Shown: positions 47,700 to 61,500 of the stretch, in pieces
Numbering within the stretch: the stretch's first letter is position 1
How the letters are laid out: each line of letters opens with the position of its first letter
NCBI GenBank assembly: GCA_029961685.1
Contig: JARWKL010000002.1
Location: 26,070,908 to 26,134,907 of the forward strand
Direction: 5' to 3'
From: Aristolochia californica
Lineage: Eukaryota; Streptophyta; Magnoliopsida; Piperales; Aristolochiaceae
Length of the DNA: 64,000 bases
Position numbers and translations under genes: made by a program
The notes under the pieces: generated by a model
Seen by the model: the letters and a program-made list of their open reading frames with translations, nothing else
Database searches by the model: none
Told to the model about the DNA's origin: nothing

Positions 47700-50600
47700 G
47701 TTGACACCCAAACCATAAGTAATTTCTAACAAAAATTATATCCTTAGAACATCATTAATCGATCAAAATACTTATGATGATCTATGATTGTTAGGTCCTG
47801 TTTTTGTAAATAGGGAAAAAGTGGGTTTTCTGGCTCTGGTAAATATCCCACCACATGTTAACTTGGGAATTTAATTTTTTCTACTCGAAATTTTTGGTTC
47901 ATTACGTCCTTTGCTTCTTCAACATGTTTCAGACATGCATATCCATGTTTAAAACAAGTTAGGATCAGTTAGAAATCTATTTTTTATAAAATTCCACCAA
48001 GCTAATAGGGATTGTACTAGTGGAATTTCCCAAACACGGATAACAAAACATTGGTGTTCATTTTTAGTGTGTGAAATAATTTTTTCCACTAACATTTATT
48101 ATAGTTTTCAATTTTTTGCATTCATAACCTCGAAAATTTTCATTTTTTTTGTGTTCTATTTGCCTTTCCTTTTGTTTAGAAGAAATATGGGACAATGAAA
48201 ACTCAAGTTTGGATTTGAAAAAATATTGAACATAAAAAATGCAAATGAAAAAATGCAGAGAGAGGCAATCCAAAAAACAATTATCAAAAAGGGGGGGGGG
48301 GGGGGGGGGGGGGTGATATTTTTTATTTTTATGGATATTAAACTTTTTCATATAGGGGGGGAGGGGGAGATATTTTTAACTAAGTGTTGACTCCCAAACC
48401 ATAAGTCATTTGTAACAAAAATTATAGCCATTACACATTATTAATCGATCAAAACATTTACGATGATCTATGATGGTTTGGTCAACTTTTTGTAAATAAG
48501 CAAAAAGTAGGTTGTTTGGCTCTGCTAAATATCCCACCGCATGTTAACTTGAGAATTTAATTTTTTCTTTTCCTTGAAATAGTTGGTTCATTTGGTCATT
48601 TGTATCTTCAACATGTTTCAGACATTCATATACATATTTAATACATGTTAGGACCAATTAGAAATCTCTTTCTTATAAAATTCCACTAAGCTAATAGGGG
48701 TTGTAATAGTGGAATTTCCCAAACCTGGATAAGAAAACTTTGGTGTTTTTTTTTAGTATCTTAAATAGTTTTCTTCACATACATTTATTATAGTTTTCAA
48801 TTTTTTGCAAACATAAACTCTAAAATTTTCATTTTTTTGTGACCTATTTGCCGTATCTTTTTTGTTTACAAGAAAAATGGGTTGAGTGAAATCGCAAGTT
48901 TGGATTTGAAAAAAAAATTGAACAACCAAAATAGATATGCACAAATGCTGAGAGAGATAATTCTAACAAGTATCTGTGATTTTTAAGGATTTTAAAGTCT
49001 TTTCATTTTTTATATATTAGGTTTTGCAATCATCGAAAAATTGGGGCCAGGCATTTTTAACTGAGTGTTGAATCCCAAACCATAAGTCATTTCTGAAAAA
49101 ATTATAGCCTTAGATCATCAATAATCAATCAAAATATTTACGATGATCTATGATTGTTAGGTCCGGTTTTTGTAAATAGGCAAAAAGTGGGTGTTTTGGC
49201 TCTGGTAAATATCCCACCGCATGTTAACTTGAGAATTTAATTTTTTCTACTCGGAATTTTTGGTTCATTAGGTCCTTTGCTTCTTCAACATGTTTCAGAC
49301 ATGCATATCCATGTTTAAAACAAGTTAGGATCAGTTAGAAATTTATTTCTTATAAAATTCCACCAAGCTAATAGGGGTTGTACTAGTGGAATTTTCCAAA
49401 CACGGATAAAAAAACTTTGGTGTTCATTTTTAGTGTGTGAAATAATTTTTTTCACTAACATTTATTATAGTTTTCAATTTTTTGCATTCATAACCTTGAA
49501 AATTTTCATTTTTTTGTCATCTATTTGCCTTTCCTTTTGTTTAGAAGAAAAATGGGACTGTGAAAACTCAAGTTTGGATTTGAAAAAATATTGAACATCC
49601 AAAATGCAAATGCACAAATGCTGAGAGAGATAATCCAAAAAAAAATCATCGAAAAAGGGGGGGGGGGGTGTGGCATTTTTAACTGAGTGTTGACTCCCAA
49701 AAATTATAGCTGTTACGATGATCTATGATTGTTAGGTCCATTTTTTGTAAATATGCAAAAAGTGGGTTGTTTGTCTCAGGTAAATATCCCACCGCACATT
49801 AACTTGAGAATTTAATTTTTTCTACTCAAAATTTTTGGATCATTAGGTCATTTGCATCTTCCGCATGTCCATATTTAAAACATGTTAGGATCAATTAGAA
49901 ATCTCTTTCTTATAAAATTCCACCAAGCTGTTAGGGGTGGTTTTACTGGAATTTTCCAAACATGGATAACTAAACTTTGGTGTTCATTTTTAGTGCGTGA
50001 AACAATTTTCTTCACTTACATTTATTATAGTATTCAATTTTTTGCATACATAAACTCTTAAATTTTCATTTTTTTATCTATTTGCCTTATCTTTTTGTTT
50101 GCAAGAAAAAATGGAGAGTGAAAAGTCAAGTTTGGATTTGAAAAACAATTGAACATCCAAAATGGAAATGCACAAATGCTGAGAGAGATAATTCCAACAA
50201 GTATTTTTGATTTTTAAGGATTTTAAACTTTTTCATATAGGGGGGGAGGGGGAGATATTTTTAACTAAGTGTTGACTCCCAAACCATAAGTCATTTGTAA
50301 CAAAAATTATAGCCATTACACATTATTAATCGATCAAAACATTTACGATGATCTATGATGGTTTGGTCAACTTTTTGTAAATAGGCAAAAAGTGGGTTGT
50401 TTGGCTCTGCTAAATATCCCACCGCATGTTAACTTGAGAATTTAATATTTTCTTTTCCTTGAAATAGTTGGTTCATTAGGTCATTTGTATCTTCATCATG
50501 TTTTAGACATTCATATCCATATTTAATACATGTTAGGACCAATTAGAAATCTTTTTTCTTATAAAATTCCACTAAGCTAATAGGGGTTGTACTAGTGGAA

Positions 50601-51050
50601 TTTCCCAAACAAGGATAAGAAAACTTTGGGGTTTTTTTTAGTGTCTTAAATGGTTTTCTTCACTAACATTTATTATAGTTTTCAATTTTTTGCAAACATA
50701 AACTCTAAAATTTTCATTTTTTTGTTATCAATTTGCCTTATCTTTTTGTTTACAAGAAAAATGGGTTGAGTGAAATCGCAAGTTTGGATTTGAAAAAAAA
50801 TTGAACATCCAAAATAGATATGCACAAATTCTGAGAGAGATAATTCTAACAAGTTTTTGTGATTTTTAAGGATTGTTAAAGTCTTTTCATTTTTTATATA
50901 TTACGTTTTGCAATCATCAAAAAAGTGGGGGCGAGGCATTTTTAACTGAATGTTGACTCCCAAACCATAAGTCATTTCTGAAAAAAATATAGCCGTTACA
51001 TATTAATAATCAATCAAAACATTTGCGATGATCTATGATTGTTAGGTCCA
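47700..51050 (+). repeat. Two-copy segmental duplication of three monomers
   Basis: Distinctive monomers recur in the same order. A type with TACTCG(A/G)AATTTTTGGTTCATTA and GTTTAAAACAAGTTAGGATC occurs near 47881 and 49248 (offset about 1367). A type with TTTTTCATATAG followed by a G-rich block, then GAAATAGTTGGTTCATT, occurs near 48341 and 50226 (offset about 1885). The 518-bp difference is explained by a deletion in the first copy starting at the G-run 48291-48313. Confidence 0.8.
48291..48313 (+). repeat. G-run, 23 G, at a deletion breakpoint
   Basis: The run is followed by TGATATTTTTTATTTTTATGG, which matches the end of the monomer present at about 50190-50225 in the sister duplication. 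About 518 bp has been lost at this run. Confidence 0.85.
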
Positions 51051-52919
51051 CTTTTTGTAAATAGGAAAAAAGTGTGTTGTTTGGCTCTTGTAAATATCCC
51101 ACCACAAGTTAACTTGGGAATTTAATTTTTTCCACTCCTTCAAATATTTGGATCATTAGGTCATTTACATCTTCAACATATTTCAGGCATGCATATCCAT
51201 ATTTAAAACATGTTAGGATCAATTAGAAATCTCTTTCTTATAAAATTCCACCAAGCTGTTAGGGGTGGTATTAGTGGATTTTCCAAAACATGGATAACTA
51301 AACTTTGGTGTTCATTTTTAGTTCGTGAAATAATTTTCTTCACTTACATTTGTTATAGTTTTCAATTTTTTGCATACATAAACTCTAAAATTTTCATTTT
51401 GTTGTGATCTATTTGCCTTATCTTTTTGTTTGCAAGAAAAATGAAAGAGTGAAAACTCAAGTTTGGATTTGAAAAAAAAAATTGAACTTCCAAATTGGAA
51501 ATGCACAAATGTTGACAGAGATAATTCCAACAAGTATGTGTGATTTTTTGCGATTGTAAACTCTTTTCGATTATTACATATTAGGTTTTGCAATCACCAA
51601 AATGGTGAGGAGGGGGGGAGGCATTTTTTACAGAGTGTTGCCTCCCAAACCATAAGTCATATCTAACAAAAATTATAGCCTTTACACATCATTAATCGAG
51701 CTTAATATTTACGATGATCTATGATTTTTAGGTCCGCTTTTTGTAAATAGGTAAAAGTGGGTTGTTTGGCTCTGGTAAATATCCCACAGCTCATTAACTT
51801 GAGAATTTAATTTTTTTATTAGGTCATTTGCTTGTCCAACATGTTTCAAACATGCATATCAATGTTCAAAACATATTAGGATCAGTTAGAAATCTCTTTC
51901 TTGCAAATTCCACCAAGCTAATAGGGGTTGTACTAGTGGAATTTCCCAAACACGGATAACAAAACTTTGGTGTTCATTGTTAGTTTGTGAAATAATTTTT
52001 TCTCTAACATTTATTATAGTTTTCAATTTTTTGCATACATAAACTCTAAAAATTTCATTTTGTTGTGATCTTTTTGCCTTATCTTTTTGTTTTCAAGAAA
52101 AATGAGAGAGTGAAAACTCAAGTTTGGATTTGAAAAAAAATTGAACATCCAAAATGGAAAAGCACAAATGCTGAGAGAGATAATCCCAAAAAGTATCTGT
52201 GATTTTTAAGGAGTTTTAACCCTTTTAGTTTTTTTATATATTAGAATTTTCAATCATCGACAAAGGGGAGGGGCTGTGGCATTTTTAACAGAGTGTTGAC
52301 TCCCAAACCATAAGTCATTTCTAACAAAAATTATAGCTAGTACGATGATCTATCATAGTTAGGTCCAATTTTTGTAAATAGGCAAAAAGTGGGTTGTTTG
52401 GCTCTGGTAAATATCCCACCGCACATTAACTTGAGAATTTAATTTTTTCTTCTCCTTGAAATTTTTGGTTCATTAGGTCATTTGCATCTACAACATGTTT
52501 CAGGCATGCATATCCATATTTAAAACATGTTAGGATCAATTAAAAATGTCTTTCTTATAATATTACACCAAGCTATTAGGGGTGGTATTAGTGGAATTTC
52601 CCAAACATGGATAACTAAACTTTGGTGTTCATTTTTAGTGCATTAAATAATTTTCTTCACTTAAATTTATTATAGTTTTCAATTTTTTTGCAAACATAAG
52701 CTCTTAAATTTTCATTTTGTTGTGATCTATTTGCCTTATTTTTTTTTTTGGAAGAAAAATGGGAGAGTGAAAACTCAAGTTTGAATTTGAAAAAAAATTG
52801 AGCATCCAATATGGAAATGCACAAATACTGAGAGAGATAATTCCAACAAGTATCTATGATTTTTAAGGATTGTAAACTCCTTTCATCTTTTATATATTAG
52901 GTTTTACAATCATCGACAA

Positions 52920-52936
52920 GGGGGGGGGGGGGGGGG
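52920..52936 (+). repeat. G-run, 17 uninterrupted G
   Basis: Expanded G-run at the fixed monomer position, followed by AGGCGTTGATAACTGAG. Confidence 0.95.
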
Positions 52937-53869
52937 AGGCGTTGATAACTGAGTGTTGACTCCCAAACCATAAGTCATTTGTAAAAAAAATTATAGCCGT
53001 TACACATCATTAATCGACCAAAACATTTACGATGATCTATGATGGTTAGGTCCATTTTTTGTAAATAGGCAAAAAGTGGGTTGTTTGGCTCTGCTAAATA
53101 TCCCACTGCATGTTAACTTGAGAATTTAATTTTTTCTTCTCCTTGAAATGTTTGGGTCATTAGATCATTTGCATCTTCAACATGTTTCAGGCATGCATAT
53201 CCATATTTAATACATGTTAGGATCAATTAGAAATCTCTTTCTTATAAAATTCCTCCAAGCTATTAGGGGTGGTATTAGTGGAATTTCCCTAACATGGATA
53301 ACTAAACTTTGGTGTTCATTTTTAGTGTGTTAAATAATTTTCTTCACTTACATTTATTATAGTTTTAAATTTTTTACATACATAAACTCTTAAATTTTCA
53401 TTTTGTAGTGATTTATTTGCCTTATATTTTTGTTTGCAAGAAAAATGGGAGAGTGAAAACTCTAGTTTGGATTTGACAAAAAAATTGAACATCCAAAATG
53501 GAAATGCCCAAATACTGAGTGAGTTAATTCCAATAAGTATCTTTTATTTTTACAAGTTGTAAACTCTGTTCGTTTTTTATATATTAGGTTTTACAATCAT
53601 TGGAAAAGGGGGGCGAGCCATTTTTAACTAAGTGTTGACTCCCAAACCATAAGTCATTTGTAACAAAAATTATAGCCTTTACACATCATTAATCGATCAA
53701 AACATTTACGATGATCTATGAAGGATAGGTCCACTTTTTGTAAATAGGCAAAAAGTGGGTTGTTTGGCTCTAGTAAATATCCCACCGCTCGTAAACTTGA
53801 GAATTTATTTTTTTCTTCTCCTTGAAATTTTTGGTTCATTAGGTCATTTGCATCTTCAACATGTTTCAG

Positions 53870-54186
53870 ACATGCATATCCATATTTAAAACATGTTAGG
53901 ATCAGATAGAAATCTCTTTCCAAAGCATTTTTAACTGTGTTGACTCCCAAACCATATGTCAATTCTTACAAAAATTATAGCCGTTACTCATCATTAATTG
54001 ATCAAAACATTTACGATGATCTATGATTGTTAGGTCCGCTTTTTGTAAATAGGCAAAAAGTGGTTGTTTGGCTCTGGTAAATATCCCACCGCACGTTAAC
54101 TTGAGAATTTAATTGTTTCTACTCCTTCAAATTTTTTATTTATTTTTGGATCTATAAATCATTTGCATCTTCACCATGTTTCAGAC
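53870..54186 (+). repeat. Truncated satellite monomer
   Basis: At about 53920 AAATCTCTTTC joins CAAAGCATTTTTAACTG, a loss of about 360 bp including the inverted repeat and the G-run. The spacing is only 316 bp. Confidence 0.8.
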
Positions 54187-55439
54187 TTACATATCCGTAT
54201 TTAAAGCATGTTAGGATCAGCTATAAATCTTTTTCTTAGAAGATTCCACCTAGCTAATGGGGGTTGTACTAGTCGAATTTCCCAAACAAGGATAACAAAA
54301 GTTTGGTGTTCATTTTTAGTATGTGAAATAATTTTCTTCACTAACATTTATTATATTTTTCAATTTTTTACACACAAAAACTCTAAAATTTTCATTTTGT
54401 TTTGATCTATTTGCTTTATCTTTTTTTTTTACATGAAAAATGGTAGAGTGAAAACTCAAGTTTGGATTTTAAAAAAAATTGAGCATCCAAAATGGAAATG
54501 CAGAAATGCTGAGAGAGAAAATCCCAAAAAGTATCTGTGATTTTTAAGGATTGTAAAATCTTTTAGTTTTTTATATTTTAGGGTTTGCAATCATCGAAAA
54601 AGGGTGGCGAGGCATTTTTGACTGAGTATTGACTCCCAAACCATAAGTCATTTCGAGCAAAAATTATAGCCGTTATACATCATTAATCGATCAAAACATT
54701 TATGTTGATCTATGACTGTTAGGTCTACTTTTTGTAAATAGCCAAAAAATGGGGTCTTTGGATTTGGTAAATTTTCCACCGTACATTAACTAGAGAATTT
54801 AATTTTTCTCCTCCTTGAAATTTTTGGATCATTAGGTCATTTGCATCTTCAACATGTTTCAGGAATGTATATCCATATTTAAAACATGTTAGGATCCATT
54901 AGAAATCTCTTTCTTATAAAATTCCTCCAAGCTATTAGGGTTTGTACTAATGGAATTTCCCAAACATGGATAACAAAACTTTGGTGTTCATTTTTAGTGC
55001 GTGAAATAATTTTCTTCACTTAAATTTATGATAGTTTTCAATTTTTTTCATACGTAAATCGTAAAATTTTCATTTTGTTGTGGTCTATTTGTCGTATCTT
55101 TTTGTTTACGAGAAAAATGGGAGAGTGAAAACTCAAGTTTGGATTTGAAAAAAAATTGTACATCCAAAATAGAAATGCAAAAATGCTGAAGTGATAATTC
55201 CAAAAAGTATTTGTGATTTTTAAGTATTTTAAACTCTTTTAATTTTCTATATATTAGGTTTTGCAATCATCTGAAAAGGGGGGCCGAGGCATTTTTAAGT
55301 GCAAGTTGACTCCCAAACCATAAGTCAATTCTTACAAAAATTATACTCGTTACACATCATTAATCGATCAAAACATTTACAAAGATCTATGATTATTAGG
55401 TCCGCTTTTTGTAAATAGGCAAAAAGTGGGATGTTTGGC

Positions 55440-55500
55440 TCAGGTAAATATCCCACAGCATGTTAACTGGAGGAATTTCCCAAACATGGATAAAAAAACT
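55440..55500 (+). repeat. Internal satellite deletion junction
   Basis: ATGTTAACT joins GGAGGAATTTCCCAAACATGG at about 55470, removing about 160 bp that would hold the GCATGCAT box and the left arm of the inverted repeat. Confidence 0.75.
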
Positions 55501-58500
55501 TTTGTGTTCATTTTTAGCGCGTGAAATAATTTTCTTTACTTATATTTATTATCGTTTTCAATTTTTTGCATACTTAAACTCTAAAATTTTCATTTTGTTG
55601 TGATCAATTTGCCTTATCTTTTTTTACAAGAAAAATGGGAGAGTGAAAACTCAAGTTTTGATTTGAAAAAAGATTTAACATCGAATATGGAAATGTACAA
55701 AATCTGAGAGAGATAATTCCAAAATGTATATGTGATTTTTAAGGATTGTAAACTCTTTTTGTTGTTTATATATTAGGTTTTGCAATCATCGGATATGGGT
55801 GGGTGAGGAATTTTTAATTGAGTGTTGACTCCCAAACCAGAAGTCATTTTTAAAACAAATTATAGCTGTTACACATCATTAATCATTCAAAACAGTTAAG
55901 ATAACCTATGATTGTTAGGGCCGCATTTTTTAAATAAGCAAAAAGTAGGTTGTTTGGCTCTGGTAAGTATCCCAACGGACGTTAACTTGAGAATTTAATT
56001 TTTCCTACTCCTTTAAATTTTTGGATCATTAGGTCATTTCCATTTTCAACATGTTTCAGGCATGCATATCCATATTTAAAACATGTTAGGATCAATTAGA
56101 AATCTCTTTCGTATAAAATTCCACCAAGCTATTAGGTGTTGTACTGGTGGACTTTCCCAAACATAGATAACAAAAATTTGGTGTTCATTTGTAGAGTGTG
56201 AAATAATTTTCTTCTCTTACATTAATTATAGTTATGAATTTTTTTGCATACAGAAACTCTAAATTTTTCATTTTGTTGTGATCTATTTACCTTATATTTT
56301 TTTTGTCGAGAAAAATGGGTGAGTGAAAACTCAAGTTTGGATTTGAAAAATAATTGAACATCTAAAATGGAAATGCACAAATGCTGAGAATGGTAATTCC
56401 AAAAAGTATCTATGATTTTTAAGGATTGTAAACTCTTTTAGTTTTTTATATGTTAGGTTTTCAATTCATCGGAAAAAGGGGGTCGAGGAATTTTTGACTG
56501 AGTGTTTACTCCCAAACCATAAGTCATTTCTAAAAAAAATTATAGCTGTTACACATCATTAATAGATCATAACATTTACGATGATCTATGATTATTAGGT
56601 CTGCTTTTCGTAAGCAGGCAAAAAGTGTGTTGTTTGGCTCTGGTAAAAAACCCACCACACGTTAACTTGAGAATTTAATTTTTCCTACTCCTTGAAATTT
56701 TTGGATTATTAGGTCATTTGTATCATCAACATGTTTCAGGCATGCATATCCATATTTAAAACATCTTAGGATCAATTAGAAATCTCATTGCTATAAAATT
56801 TCACCAAGCTATTATTAGGGTTTACTAGTGGAATTTCCCAAACATGGAAAACAAAACTTTGGTGTTCATTTGTAGTGCGTGAAATAATATTCTTCACTTA
56901 TATTTATTAAAGTTTTCAATTTTTTCCATACATAAACTCTAAAATTTTCATTTTTTTGTGACCTATTTGCCTTATCTTTTTGTTTACGAGAAAAACGGGA
57001 GTGTGAAAACTCATGTTTTGATTTGAAAAAAGATTAAACTTCAAAAATTGAAATTCACAAAATCTGAGAGAGATAATTCCAAAAAGTATACGTGATATTT
57101 AAGGATTGTAAACTGTTTTAGTTTATTATATATTAGGTTTTGCAATCATCGAAAAAGGGGGGGGCGAGGCATTTTTAACTAAGTGTTGCTCCCAAACCAT
57201 AAGTCATTTTTAACAAAAATTATAGCCATTACCCATCATTAATCGATCAAAACATTTAGAATTATCTATGATTGTTAGGTCCACTTTTTGTAAATCGGTG
57301 AAAAGTTGGTTGTTTGGCTCTGGTAAATATTCCACCGCACGTTAACTTGAGAATTTAATTTTTCCTACTCCTTGAAATTTTTGAATCATTAGGTCATTTG
57401 CATCTTCAACATGTGTCAGGCATGCATATCCATATTTAAAACATGTTAGGATCAATTATAAATCTTTTTCTTATAAAATTCCACCAAGCTATAGGGTTGT
57501 ACTAGTGGAATTTCCCAAACGAGGATAACAAAACTTTGGCCTTCATTTTTTGTGCGTGAAATAATTTTCTTCACTTATATTTATTATAGTTGTCAATTTT
57601 TTCCATACATAAACTCTAAAATTTTCATTTTTTGTGACCTATTTACCTTATCTTTTTGTTTACGAGAAAAATGGGATAGTGAAAACTCGTGTTTTGATTT
57701 GAAAAAAGATTGAACTTCCAAAAAGAAAATGCACAAAAGCAGAGGAGATAATTCCAAAAATTATATGTGATTTTTAAGGATTGTAAACTCTTTTAGTTTA
57801 TTATATAATAGGTTTCTCAATCAACAGAAAAGGGGGGGGGTGAGGCATTTTTAACTGAGTGTTGACTCCCAAACCATAAGTCATTTCTAAAAAAAATTAT
57901 AGCTGTTACACAACTTTACTCGATCAAAACATTTACAATTATCTATGACTGTTAGGTCCGCTTTTTGTAAATAGGCAAAAAGTCGATTGTTTGGCTCAGG
58001 TAAATATCCCACCGCCCATTAACTTGAGATTTTAATTTTTCCTACTCCTAGAAATTTGTGGATCATTAGGTCATTTGCATCTTCAACATGTGTCAGGCAT
58101 GCATATCCATATTTAAAACATGTTAGGACCGATTAGAAATCTCTTTCTTATAAAATTGCACCTAGCTATTAGGGGTTGTACTGGTGGAATTTCCCAAATA
58201 AGGATAACAAAACTTTGGTGTTCATTTTTTGTGAGCAAAATAATTTTCTTTACTTATATTTATTATAGTTTTCAATTTTTTCCATACATAAACTCTAAAA
58301 TTTTCATTTTTTTGTGATCTATTTGCGTTATCGTTTTATTTACGAGAAAAATGGGAGAGTGAAAACTCATGTTTGGATTTGAAAAAAAATCTAACATCCA
58401 AAATGGAAATGCAAAAATGGAGAGAGAGATAATTCCAAAAGTATCTGTGAATTTTAAGTATTCTAAACTCTTTTAGTTATTTATATATTAGGTTTCGTAG

Positions 58501-61500
58501 TCATCGGAAAAGGGGTGTCGAGGAATTTTTAACTGAGTGTTGGCTCCCAAACCATAAGTCATTTCTAACAAAAATTATAGCCTATACAAATCATTAATCG
58601 ATCAAAATATTTACGATGATCTATGATTGTTAGGTCCGTTTTTTGTAAATAGGCAAAAAGTGGGTTGTTTGGCTTTGGTAAATATCCAACCGCACGTTAA
58701 CTTGAGAATTTAAATTTTTGGATCATTCGGTCATTTCCATCTTCAACATGTTTCAGGCATATCTATATTTAAAACATGTTAGGATCAATTAGAAATCGCT
58801 TTCTTATAAAATTCCACCAAGCTATTAGGGGTTGTAGTAGTGGAATTTCAGAAACATGGATAAAAAAACTTTGGTGTTCATTTTTTGTGAGTGAAATAAT
58901 TTTCTTCACTTATATTTATTATAGTTTTCAATTTTTTCCATACATAAACTCTAAAATTTTCATTTTGTTGTAACCTATTTGCCTTACCTTTTTGTTTACA
59001 AGAAAAATGGGAACGTGAAAGCTCAAGTTTGGATTTGAAATAAAATTGAACATCCAAAATAGAAATGAAAAAATGCTGAAAGAGATAATTCCAAAAAGTA
59101 TTTGTTATTTTTAAGTATTTTAAACTCTTTTAGTTTATAATATATTAGGTTTTGTAATTTTCAGAAAAGGGGCGGCGAGGCATTTTTAACTAAGTTTTGA
59201 CTCCCCAACCATAAGTTATTTCTAACAAAAATTATAGCCGTTACACTTCATTAATTGATCAAAACATTTATGATGATCTATGATTGTTAGGTCCGCTTTT
59301 TGTAAATAGGAAAAAAAAGTGGGTTGTTTGGCTCTGGTAAATATCCCACCGCACGTTAGCTTGAGAATTTAATTTTTCGTACTTCTTGAAATTTTTGGAT
59401 CATTAGGTCATTTGCATGTTAACCATGTTTTAGGCATGCATATCCTTATTTAAACCATGTTAGGATCAATTAGAAATCTTTCTTATAAAATTCCACCAAG
59501 CTATTAGGGTTTGTACTGGTGGAATTTCCCAAACATGGATAACAAAACTTTGGTGTTCATTTCTGTGAGCAAAATAATTTTTTTCACTTTCATTTATTAT
59601 TCTTTTCAATTTTTTGCATACATAAAGTTAAAAAATTTCATTTTGTTATTATCTTTTTTCCTACTCTTTTTGTTTACGAGAAAATGGGAGATTGAAAACT
59701 CAAGTTTAGATTTGAAAGAAAATTGAACATTCAAAAGGGAAATGAAAAAATGCTGAGAGAGAAAATTCCAAATAGTATCTTTGATTTTTAACGAGTGCAA
59801 ACAGTTTTAGTTTTTTATATTTTAGGTTTTCCAATCATTTAAAAAGGGGAGGGGAGGTATTTTCAACCGAGTGTTGACTCCCAAACCATAAGTCATTTCT
59901 AACTGAAATTATAGCCGTTACACATCATTAATCGATCAAAAAATTTCCAATGATCTATGATTGTTAGGTACGTATTTGGTAAATAGGCCAAAAGTGGGTT
60001 GTTTGGCTCTTGTAAATATCCCACCCCACATTAACTTCAGAATTTAATTTTTCCTTCTCCTTGAAATTTTTGGATCATTAGGTCATTATCATCTTCAACA
60101 TGTTTCAGGCATGCATATCCATATTTAAAACATGTTAGGATCAATAAATAATCTCTTTCTTATAAAACTCCACCAAGCTATTAGGGGTTGTACTGGTGGA
60201 ATTTCTCACACATGGATAACAAAACTTTGGTGTACATTTTTAGTGCGTGAAATAATTTTCTTCACTTACATTTGCTATAGTTTTCAATTTTTTCCATACA
60301 TAAACTTTAAAATTTTCATTTTGCTGTGATCTATTTGCATTATCTTTTAAATTACGAGAAAAATGGGTAAGTGAAAATTCAAGTTTGTATTTGAAAAAGA
60401 ATTGAACAACAAAATGGAAATGCACAAATGCTGAGAGAGATAATTTCAAAAAGTATCTATAATTTCTTAGAATTTTAAATTCTTATATTTTTTTATATAT
60501 TAGGTTTTGTAATACTCCCAAACCATAAGTAATTTCAAACAAAAATTGTAGCCATTACACTTCATTAATTGATCAAAACATTTACGATGATCAACGATTG
60601 TTTGATCCATTCTTTGTAAATAGGCAAAAAGTGTAAATAGCCATTACACTTGTAAATATCCCACCACACGTTAACTTGAGAATTTAATTTTTTCTACTCC
60701 TTCAAGTTTTTGGATCATTATGTCATTTGCATCTTCAACATGTGTCAGGAATGCATATCCATATTTAAAACATGTTAGGATCAATTAGAAATCTCTTTCT
60801 TATAAAATTCCACCAAGCTATTAGGGGTTGTACTGGTGGAATTTCCCAAAACTTTGGTGTTCATATTTTTTCCATACATAAACTCTAAAATTTTCATTTT
60901 GTCGTGACCTATTTACCTCAAATTTTTGTTTACGAGAAAAATGGGAGAGTGAAAAGTCAAGTTTGGATTTGAAAAAAAATTGAATCTCACAATTGGAAAT
61001 GCAAAAATGCAGAGAGATAATTCCAAAAAGTATCCGTAATTTTTAAGGATTTTAAACTCTTTTAGTTTCTTATATATTAGGTTTTGCAATAATCGGAAAA
61101 GGGGGGACAAGGATTTTTTAACTGAGTGTTGACTCCCAAACCATAAGTCATTTCTAAAAAACATTATTGCCGTTACACATCATTAATCGATCAAATATTT
61201 TACGATGATCTATCATTATTAGGTCGACTTTTTGTAGAAAAGGAAAAAAATGGGTTGTTTGGCTCTGGTAAATATCCCACCACACGTTAACTTGAGAATT
61301 TAATTTTTCCTACTCGAAATTTTTGGATCATTAGGTCATTTGCTTCTTCAACATGTTTCAGGCATGCATATCCATATTTAAAACATATATGATAAATTAG
61401 AAATCTCTTTCTTATAAAATTCCACCAAGCTATTAGGGGTTGTACTGGTGGAATTTCCCAAACATGGATAACAAAACTTTGGTGTTCATTTTTTGTACGA

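Larger units (their letters stand above)
38560..53930 (+). repeat. Diverged satellite sub-block with shared diagnostic indels
   Basis: Monomers here differ from the flanks (for example GGGTGGTATTAGTGGAATTT and GGATAACTAAAC variants) and share diagnostic deletions in non-adjacent copies. A ~30-bp deletion between the GCCGTTAC-like and GATGATC blocks occurs at about 41845, 45770, 47085, 49713 and 52338. A deletion of ~65 bp before the G-run occurs at about 40030, 48270 and 49630. A TATCCCCCTG variant recurs near 39620, 45190 and 46517. This pattern suggests local segmental duplication or higher-order repeats. Confidence 0.7.
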
